Both the position numbers and the translations under genes were made by a program. DNA of 6,081 nt, taken from an uncultured Odoribacter sp. (lineage in GTDB: Bacteria > Bacteroidota > Bacteroidia > Bacteroidales > Marinifilaceae). Shown one piece after another: positions 1 to 6,081 of this stretch; positions within the stretch are counted from its first letter, which is position 1, and the number at the start of each line of letters is the position of its first letter. The DNA lies in contig CAMWQQ010000100.1 of the NCBI GenBank assembly GCA_947176455.1, positions 1 through 6,081 on the forward strand. Direction: 5' to 3'. The notes under the pieces were generated by a model. The model did not search any database. It had not been told where the DNA came from and saw only the letters and a list, made by a program, of their open reading frames with translations.

Positions 1-3000
1 CCTTCGGCGCAGGCAATATCGTCAGTCGCATGGTATCCGCCGCCGGACGCATACAAGCAGTGGAAACATCACACCAAACCAATGCGTCGTTGTAAGTGGT
101 ATCTACGAAACAGGAATACTCGCTCTGAGACAATCCGAAATAGGATGCCGAAGCCACCTGTTTCGCCTCCTGTCCTTTCTTCTTCACGTACCAAGTATAG
201 GTCAGACCGCCATTTCCTGCCCTAGCACTCACTTTCAGCTTCATTTCCGCACCGCTACACAACGTATCTGCCTTCGGCAAAGTGACAAAGACTTCCGGAA
301 TCGAATCGATACGAACACTCGCCAGAACGGATACCGTATCCACACACTGATTAGCAATGTAGCAATAATAGTATCCCGCATACTTCGACTGATCCAGACG
401 AACACGTATAGATTCCGTATTGCCTATACTGTCCCGAACTTCCGTAAAGTTGGTCTGTTTAAACCACTTGTACGTTACCGCCTGGGCATTCATCACCTTG
501 ACGGACAACACGGTATCCGGCAGGTGATCCGTCACGCAAACAGCAATCTCTTTCTCCGGCTGCTGGAACTGGATGAAGTCATTGGTTTGCAACATAATGT
601 CCTTATAGTGGTCTCCGCACCGGTTGCCGTAGTAAACCCGGAACGTATCCACCAGTCCGGTATATACATTCAGGTCGATGTTGGTCAACTCATTGGCGCG
701 ACCCAATACCTTGCCCTTCCGATCTTCCCAGCGATAATAAACCCGCTCTTTCGGATCCGTCTGAATAAACAGGTAAGGGAACTCCTTCTTCTGACGGCAG
801 ATGCTGAACCGCTCCTGCTCGCTGATGATGTTCACCGGACGGTCTACCACCAAAGAGGCGACCTCTTCTTTCCGCAGACCGCAACGGTTATCCGATACAA
901 CAAAATAGGTACCTCCGTCGCTCGCTTGTATGCTGTCTATATGCAATGTGACTGACGTCCGGTCTTCCAATTTCTGTGTACCCCGTACCCAGTAAACCGG
1001 CGAAGTCGCTTTAACCGCCAACTGCCATTCCGAACCTTCGCACAACGTATCCTTACGCACAGGCTTTATCAATTCCACACGTGGCGTACTGTCCACCAGA
1101 ACCAAGCAGGTATCCAGCAAAGCACCGCAGGCATTGGAAGCCCGGCAGACATATTTTCCGGCACCCGATTCCCTGGACACCCGCACATCCAATCCGCTGA
1201 ACGTTTCACCGCTCAACGCATTTCCGTCCTTGAACCATTCCCACGTATCCGCATTGTTCACCCGGGAATGCAACCGCACTTCTTCCGAACCGCCTGCTTT
1301 CAGGTTACATACCACCACCGTATCCATTCCAGTTGCCGAAGTGGTCAGCAACATGGCAGGAAGCACTTCAATATTCGGAGTCACCACCGTGCCACAAGTA
1401 TTGGTCATCCGGCAGGAATAGACACCGATATCTCCCGAACCGACGGAATCTTTCGTATAGTAATACTGGTTCGCTCCGCTCAATGCTCCCGTTCCCTTCA
1501 TCCACTGATAGCTAATCTTTCCGCCATAAGCGAGGACAACCATGTTCAAACGCTTGCCGATACAAGTCGGAATCGCATCCTGCAACTGTCTTTCGCTAAA
1601 TACCACGGTCCGTTCACCGATAATATCCACCGAGCCGTTCATATCTACCTGACAACCCGTCAGCAAGTCTGTTGCCTTCACCGTATATTTGATCGGTTTG
1701 GCTGGCAGTTCCGCAGACAATCTCGGCACACCACCGGTCAATCCCTTCCAAACCAGTACTTCGCCACCCTCTTCGGACTGCCGAGGCTCTCCGCAGGCAA
1801 TGCCGTCCTGATACAATTGATAGGTGACATTCTTATCGCTGTTCAGCAACCTCACTTCACCTCTTTCTTTCTCCGACGGACGCTCGCAATAGATATCCCG
1901 TACGCTTTCCAGTACATAATGATTCATCTCTATCTGGGTCAGGTCAATCTCACCCTCCATCCGAACGGGACAAGCCTTGGCACCCTTGTCGTTGTATTGT
2001 CCAACCACATAATAGGTACCTTCCTGATAAACCGTAAATACAATCTCATCGTCATTCGGCTGCGTCGACTTCATGGTAACGGCCTGCGGAGTTCCTCCGT
2101 TAACTACCCGGTACAGGTGATAATCGACTCCCTGCTGTGCACCGTCAACCACGATGTCTTTCTTGGAAAGAGACTCGCAAAGATACTTGTTGCCACGCAA
2201 CCTTATGGGATAAACCTTCGGCAACGGTAATACGGTAATCTTCACGGAATCCACTTCAGGACATCCGGAAGCATCCCTGCCTTCCACCCGGTAATATCCC
2301 GGTTCCTTATAGTATTTTTCAGAATGCACGCTGGCTTCCTGGTTACCAGAAGTCAAGATTTCCGAATAACTCGTGGCACCTGGTTTATAAATGATATAAT
2401 GTGCATTTTCTGCCGGATTGGTCCGTCCGAAAATAGTAATCCGAACCGAATCGTTAGCCCCACAAACCGTATATCCGGGACCCAGGTTGATCTTATAGGC
2501 CTCCTGTACATCCAGTCGCAACGTATCGCCCATCAGGTTGGTACATCCATTATTGGCTTTCACCATATAAACGCCCGGCTCGGTCAGTTCGCCCAATTTA
2601 ATGGCATCACCTGTACCCGTTGCCACGATGTTCACACTCAGGGTATCGACATCCAAATGCTTCCGGGTTATCTTGTACACTTCATAAAGCACTCCACTTT
2701 CCGAACCCTTCAGACCAATTTCTTTGCTGTTGCCACCGCAGATCGCCGCAAGCCCGTCGGGAACCAGCTTTTGTTCCTTCGCATAAGTACCTGCCATGGC
2801 CGCCTTAAACGTCTTCACGCATGTCGGTCCCTGGGCAATCACCCAATAAACACCCGCCTTGCTCTGTTCCTTGAACTGGCTTCTATCGATATCATCCGCA
2901 TTTCCAAACTTGATGGAGTCCACAAGTACCGTATCCGTAGCCGTCGTCCGTTGCAAATAATAACTGATGTAATTCGCTTTCTTGCGCAGACTGACTTGAA

Positions 3001-6000
3001 GCTTTTCGCCCGGATGATCCGTCAAACAAAGGTCGTCCGCATTCACGCCCGGATCCTCGATACCGTCAATCAAGTTCACCTTAACCGTTGCTATCGTATC
3101 CGAACACCCCGTAGCCTTCATGCGACCAATCACCGTATAGACCCCCTCTTCGTCTACGCTCGCCAATACCAATTTTTCTCCTGTTCCGGAACTAGTTGCT
3201 ACCAGTTTCTCAACACCCTCTGGAGAACGACGCAACAAATCATACTCTACGATGGCCTGGGAACCGCTCAGCGTAATGGTTCCGCTATCTCCGGCACAAA
3301 GCGTGAAATCACCTTCTACTATCGCATAGCGATTGGGCAGAGCATTGGTATCTATCACGACGGAATCCATTTTGTACAATTCTCCGCAGGGATTCATCGC
3401 CATCAGCGAATATTTGCCCGCACGAATATCCTTTCCGCCGACTTCGCTCCAAATCAGCGTGCTTTCCGATCCCTCCAACGTATCGGAAGCCACATTTTTA
3501 TCCGACAGAATGAAGTATTTCCAGTAAAGCGACTGATAACGCAACCTGAACGTGATGTCGGACTCTCCTTTCTCGCAATAACTACCCCTTACGATCAAGG
3601 TATCTTCCTGCAACGGCGGATAAACAATCACGCTGTCTTTCATGTAAACCGAACATCCTTCCGGAGACTTCGCCAATATCTGGTAAATACCCGGCTCTGT
3701 CTGATTGCCGAAAGACAAAAGCGTATCATCTTCACCCGCTAGCGGTCCGTTCACCTGTCTGCCTTCCCGGTGCAAATAATAATCCACGCCTGTCTGGCTG
3801 TTGGCGAGTCCTACCGGAGCCACCATCGCGCAGCGTGCCGTATCCCAGCCACAGACAAAGCGCATCGGCTCGATGAATTTCTTGATCTCTCCTTCACCGA
3901 CAACGGCAGAACACTTCGTTACCGTATCTATCGCTCGAACAACATAACTGCCGGCAGGCATCTTCGCAAATTCCTGATAGGTCTGCATATAATCCCCGAT
4001 CAACGTATCCACATCCTGCGTACCGTCATTCAGCACGTAGCGGGTCTTGTTCACGGTATTGAAAATCTTCAGCGAAGCACCCGCTTCGTCATCCGCTTCG
4101 GCAGGGTTACAATAGGTGCAAGGCTGTTCCAGCGTTATTTCCGTCGGCAAAGCGTTCACATGGAACAGCGTATCCAGCGGTGTTGTTCCGCAGACTCCGC
4201 CGTTCTTCGGCAGAACCGTATAATCGCCCGCTTTGCTGACAGCGGCGAACTCTATGGTTCCGGAGCCGTAAATCGTATCGATGGGCGTTTTGCCCAGATT
4301 CAAGATATAGGCGACATCCTCCTGTGCATCGACCACGGAAATGTGATACTCTCCGCCTTCGCACAACGCACCGGTTTCTTTCAGAGCCAAAGTCTCCGTC
4401 AGTGCAGGAAGCGCACGTTTCTTCACCTCAAACTCCTGAGTCTGCTGGCAACCTCCGAAAGGACCCTGGCGTTCTGCCACCATCACATAGTTCCCTTCTT
4501 TGTAATATTTCTTGAACGATGTATTGCTGATACCTCCGTAAAGCGTCTCAAGCGTATCCCCGGCAGCATTCAGCACTGTGTACACAATATACATGGAAGA
4601 GTGTGCCAGACGCAGTTTTGCTCCGCCACTGCCTTCGCAATAATCAAACGGTCCGGCAAGCGTATCTCCGGCAGGAACGGCATTGTTCAGCGAAATCATA
4701 TCCTTCAAGCTGACGCAATTCGTGGTACGGTCGCTGACATAAATGTAATAATCGCCAATATCCAGCTTATCAAAACTCTTCTCGGTAACGACCGTTCTGG
4801 TGCAAATATCCTCCTTGCCGTCCGGATGAACCAAGAAATAAGTCAGCGTATCCTGCAAATCATGAATGGTAATCTGACCCGTTCCCTGTTCGATACAATC
4901 CGTATAATCCACAGATACCTTCTTGATATCCGGTACCAACAACGAATCCAAGACATAAACCGGAGAAAGATGCTTACAATCTCCACGGGAAGCGACAGCG
5001 TAATACGTTCCCGGATACACATTCTCAAAAATGACGTTCACCAGGTTCGCCGTTCCATCAATCGCCTTCGTATTGTTTTCCACATAATACAAACCGTACT
5101 TCACATCTCCCTCTGCCTGCGACAAACGCAACGAAGTCGTCGTGTGCTGGCAAATGGCAGACTCTCCGGACAATGGCTGCATCAACGGCAACGTCTCCAC
5201 GTTGATTTCGCGGTTCATCCGCACGGAGCAGGACTGACCGCTCTCGTTCTCCCGAATCGCATAAATCTGATAAACTCCTTTCGCCGCCTTGTTGACCGTC
5301 CATTGCTTGTCCGTTCCGTCGCCCGTCAGCGTGGCAAAAGACAAGGTATCCAGTCGCAGAGCATACTTCACTTTATCCTCCGTTTCCTTGATAACCACGT
5401 GCATCGTACTGTCGACACAACCGTTTCCTCCCAGCTCGACAGCCAAATTCCCCTTGGGCAGGGCGATTTCCTCAATTTCTAGCTCCTTGCCGATAAAGAA
5501 ACCGGTACAGGTAGTGGTGCGTACGCGATACCTACCCGCCTTATACATACCGTTGAAATAAGCGGGGATGTTCATGCCCAGCCCCATAATCGTGGCAGAA
5601 GGCCATACATCCACAAACGCCCCTTCCGTCTCGTTGTACTGCTGTAAAATATATTCCACATTCGCCTGCGTACCGCTCAAGGCAAGCTGGGTACCGCTCT
5701 CATCGTCAAAGGCGCAATAAGCCGTATCCGTCGCAAAGAAGTCAAAATTCTGCGGTTTCGGCAAAATCACATAGTTGTCCAGTTCCTGAACGCAACCCGT
5801 CAAGGTATCCTGTGCGGATAGATAATAAATACCTGCCCGGTCGCTTGTCAACAGGACAAGATCTTTGCCGTCTCCGAATTTCTGGCTCTTCAGGACAGGC
5901 TCTTTGCCTTCTTCCTCGTAATGCAATTTATACAGGATTTTTTTCTGGGATTCCACAACTCCCATCGCCAGATTCGTTCCCTCGCAGGCATCTGTCGGTT

Positions 6001-6081
6001 CAAGCAAATCAAGCGCATTCGGCAAGGCGTATTCCTCAACCGTAAAGGAGCCCACTTCTCTTTCGCAAGCGGCAACCTTCA
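1..6081 (-). CDS. Giant multi-module Ig-like/PKD-like repeat protein, partial at both ends (probable Bacteroidota surface or secreted protein)
   Basis: One minus-strand frame, with complete codons from 6079 down to 2, runs 2026 codons without a stop; start and stop both lie outside the window. The product is a chain of about 22 beta-sandwich-like modules: sixteen PKD/SprB-like modules (residues 21-1492) preceded by the tail of another, then six Ig-like modules (1493-2026). Recurrent G-x-Y strands, paired cysteines and proline-containing linkers are directly visible. I see no catalytic motif, membrane segment or signal peptide, but both termini are missing. Known biology: Bacteroidota encode very large exported repeat proteins of this style, often ending in a type IX secretion or gliding-motility C-terminal domain. 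Inference: an extracellular adhesin, stalk or matrix component stabilised by disulfides. The modules are diverged and I saw no long exact DNA repeat, so the array looks old. No frameshift or internal break is seen. The coding call is very sure; the function is not. Confidence 0.95.
2..295 (-). repeat. Ig-like module Ig6, at the window edge
   Basis: Residues 1929-2026. It opens with ADTLCSGAEMKL (C1941), and the core Trp is W1963 (LTYTWYVKKKG). The late C-x5-C is C2003/C2009 (VWCDVSTAC), and there is an extra C1990 in the preceding strand (EYSCFVD). G-x-Y is absent, with L-V-W in that place. The last residues, LTILPAPK, look like a complete final strand and linker, so the module appears whole. 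Confidence 0.72.
296..565 (-). repeat. Ig-like module Ig5
   Basis: Residues 1839-1928. The early Cys is C1848 (IAVCVTDH), the core Trp is W1872 (VTYKWFKQT), and strand F reads KYAGYYYC with C1906, followed by IANQC (C1912). It closes with VRIDSIPEV, much like other strand-G and linker segments. Confidence 0.78.
566..838 (-). repeat. Divergent Ig-like module Ig4
   Basis: Residues 1748-1838. The early C1761 and core W1784 (VYYRWEDRKG) are present. Strand F reads VDTFRVYYGNRCG, with V1815 where the first Cys of the C-x5-C would stand and C1821 at the second. D-x-G-x-Y is missing. It is the least typical of the six, but length and position fit a module. Confidence 0.68.
839..1084 (-). repeat. 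Ig-like module Ig3, lacking the strand-F cysteine
   Basis: Residues 1666-1747. It opens with KDTLCEGSEWQL (C1680), very like the opening of Ig6 (ADTLCSGAEMKL). W1697 is the core Trp. Strand F is ASDGGTYFVVSDNRCG: the D-x-G-x-Y frame is intact, but the canonical Cys position holds V1727. C1733, the second Cys of the C-x5-C pair in other modules, remains and presumably pairs with C1680. Confidence 0.78.
1085..1354 (-). repeat. Ig-like module Ig2
   Basis: Residues 1576-1665. The early C1591 is followed by WEWFKDGNALSGE with core W1615, and strand F reads GAGKYVC with C1645, then SNACG (C1651). A fourth Cys, C1658, lies in the last strand (LLDTCLVLVDS). The ALSG after the core Trp is shared with Ig1, suggesting these two are close duplicates. 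Confidence 0.8.
1355..1603 (-). repeat. Ig-like module Ig1
   Basis: Residues 1493-1575. C1506 leads strand B, W1526 lies in YQWMKGTGAL (strand C), and strand F reads GDIGVYSC with C1556, followed by TNTCG (C1562). This is one of the clearest Ig signatures in the window. It carries three cysteines, so one may be free or pair outside the module. Confidence 0.8.
1604..1927 (-). repeat. Module A16, atypical last member of the A-type array
   Basis: Residues 1385-1492 have the early Cys (C1398, in DIYCERPSEKE) and the late Gly-Cys (C1476), but the spacing of 78 is the longest in the array. There is an extra C1429 in the middle (GIACGEPRQ). The usual G-x-Y is replaced by I-K-Y (1463-1465). It sits at the junction with the Ig-like modules, so it may be a spacer or transition module. 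The downstream boundary is approximate. Confidence 0.6.
3614..4144 (-). repeat. Modules A8 and A9, cysteine-rich neighbours
   Basis: A8 (residues 646-738) has C654 and C657 as a C-x2-C (PCTYCNP) before its late C723. A9 (739-822) has C743 and C750 before its late C809. Each therefore has one Cys more than the usual pair, and the two modules are adjacent. An extra disulfide between them is possible but is only inference. Both keep the G-x-Y strand (G710-Y712 and G797-Y799). Confidence 0.6.
4673..4930 (-). repeat. Module A5, A-type with an additional cysteine
   Basis: Residues 384-469 keep the usual early Cys (C395) and late Cys (C455), with a G-D-Y strand at 442-444. A third Cys, C426, lies in the middle loop (EDICTR), where neighbouring modules have none. 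It could be a free thiol or pair with another module; the sequence cannot decide this. Confidence 0.6.
6020..6079 (-). repeat. C-terminal tail of a further upstream A-type module
   Basis: Residues 1-20 contain C5 followed by a strand (GSFTVEEYALP). This matches the late-Cys plus linker ending of the complete A modules (compare C96 and VILPKP in A1). The array therefore began before the window, and the protein extends further toward its N-terminus beyond 6081. Confidence 0.7.

Larger units (their letters stand above)
2..1603 (-). repeat. Tandem array of six immunoglobulin-like modules (Ig1-Ig6)
   Basis: Residues 1493-2026 split into about six modules of 82-98 residues. Each has an early Cys (C1506, C1591, C1680, C1761, C1848, C1941) and a core Trp (W1526, W1615, W1697, W1784, W1872, W1963), as expected for strands B and C of an Ig fold. 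Four carry a late C-x5-C: C1556/C1562, C1645/C1651, C1906/C1912 and C2003/C2009. In Ig1, Ig2 and Ig5 this is the Y-x-C of strand F followed by an N-x-C turn. Ig3 and Ig4 have only the second Cys. The array reaches the left edge on LPAPK, a linker-like sequence, so more modules or a C-terminal domain probably follow. Confidence 0.85.
1604..6019 (-). repeat. Tandem array of sixteen PKD/SprB-like beta-sandwich modules (A1-A16)
   Basis: Approximate modules by residue, with the conserved Cys pair: A1 21-109 (C32/C96), A2 110-209 (C122/C191), A3 210-298 (C221/C284), A4 299-383 (C310/C368), A5 384-469 (C395/C455), A6 470-558 (C481/C544), A7 559-645 (C573/C630), A8 646-738 (C657/C723), A9 739-822 (C743/C809), A10 823-915 (C835/C898), A11 916-1003 (C928/C992), A12 1004-1107 (C1018/C1087), A13 1108-1193 (C1114/C1179), A14 1194-1288 (C1206/C1273), A15 1289-1384 (C1301/C1370), A16 1385-1492 (C1398/C1476). 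The typical pattern is aromatic or hydrophobic-x-C-E/A-G, a beta strand such as TITLSGS, a strand such as VEYDLL, a variable loop, then G-x-Y-hydrophobic and a late Cys. G-x-Y is present in all but A16. Boundaries are uncertain by several residues. The fold assignment is inferred from these patterns; family-level naming (PKD, SprB or other Ig-like) is uncertain. Confidence 0.8.

Noticed and set aside
524..955. Plus-strand ORF of 143 codons
   Set aside because: Antisense shadow opposite Ig3-Ig5, ending at the complement of the only TCA codon I found (residue 1709).
1268..2230. Plus-strand ORF of 320 codons
   Set aside because: Antisense shadow in the same register, ending at the complement of TTA (residue 1284). 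It crosses the boundary between the two module arrays without any feature of its own.
2324..3742. Plus-strand ORF of 472 codons
   Set aside because: Same antisense register. It ends at the complement of a single CTA codon (residue 780) and starts at an arbitrary ATG inside module A14, with no domain signature.
4107..4364. Short minus-strand ORFs in other frames (also near 690-884, 4843-5028, 5058-5303 and 5890-6075)
   Set aside because: They overlap the long open frame on the same strand in a different phase and encode Arg-rich, low-information peptides.
3770..5482. Plus-strand ORF of 570 codons
   Set aside because: It is the exact codon-register complement of the minus-strand gene. Its product is rich in Arg, Ile and His with no recognisable domain, as expected of an antisense shadow; the opposite strand gives coherent repeats.
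5549..5588. In-frame Met codons (such as residues 165, 169 and 178) as an internal gene start
   Set aside because: They lie in the middle of module A2, with coherent module sequence continuing upstream of them, so the true start is outside the window.
1..6081. Frequent short GTATC-containing words on the plus strand, considered as a DNA-level repeat or binding site
   Set aside because: They are the complement of GAT-AC codons for the recurrent Asp-Thr dipeptide and stay in codon phase where I checked, so protein-level repetition explains them.
1..6081. Possible CRISPR array, tRNA, promoter or terminator
   Set aside because: No regularly spaced identical repeats were seen, and there is no non-coding gap in which such elements would sit.

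Overview
The window lies entirely inside one very large protein-coding gene on the minus strand. One reading frame (codons read downward from 6079-6077 to 4-2) stays open for all 2026 complete codons. Neither the start codon nor the stop codon is in view: the N-terminal side lies beyond 6081 and the C-terminal side beyond 1. I see no intergenic DNA, promoter, terminator, RNA gene, mobile element or CRISPR array. The sizeable plus-strand ORFs are mirror images of this gene and are not annotated. Residue numbers below count from the codon at 6079-6077, so residue n occupies 6082-3n down to 6080-3n.

The protein is a string of about 22 divergent beta-sandwich-like modules. From 6079 down to about 1604 (residues 1-1492) there is the tail of one module and then sixteen modules of roughly 84-108 residues. 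Each has an early Cys, a late G-x-Y strand, and a Cys (often Gly-Cys) about 6-16 residues after it. Most are joined by short proline-containing linkers such as ILPKP or NALP. From about 1603 down to 2 (residues 1493-2026) the style changes to six immunoglobulin-like modules with a core Trp, and in the clearest cases Y-x-C and N-x-C signatures. The window ends on a linker-like LPAPK, so the next module probably begins just off the left edge.

The architecture is typical of giant exported or cell-surface proteins of Bacteroidota (gut Bacteroidales are a good guess), which carry Ig-like, PKD-like or SprB-like repeats and often end in a gliding-motility/type IX secretion C-terminal domain. That end is not in view, so the export route is inference. 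Codon choice, roughly balanced base composition and many D-(S/T)-(A/I/L/M/T/V) tripeptides, the known Bacteroides O-glycosylation motif, all fit. No enzymatic motif is visible; a structural, adhesive or stalk role is the most reasonable inference.

The points most worth a second look are the regular cysteine pairing, the abrupt change of module class near 1604, the density of candidate O-glycosylation sites with a conspicuous gap, two Ig modules that lack the first Cys of an otherwise conserved C-x5-C pair, and the near absence of TTA, CTA and TCA codons, which creates long antisense ORFs.
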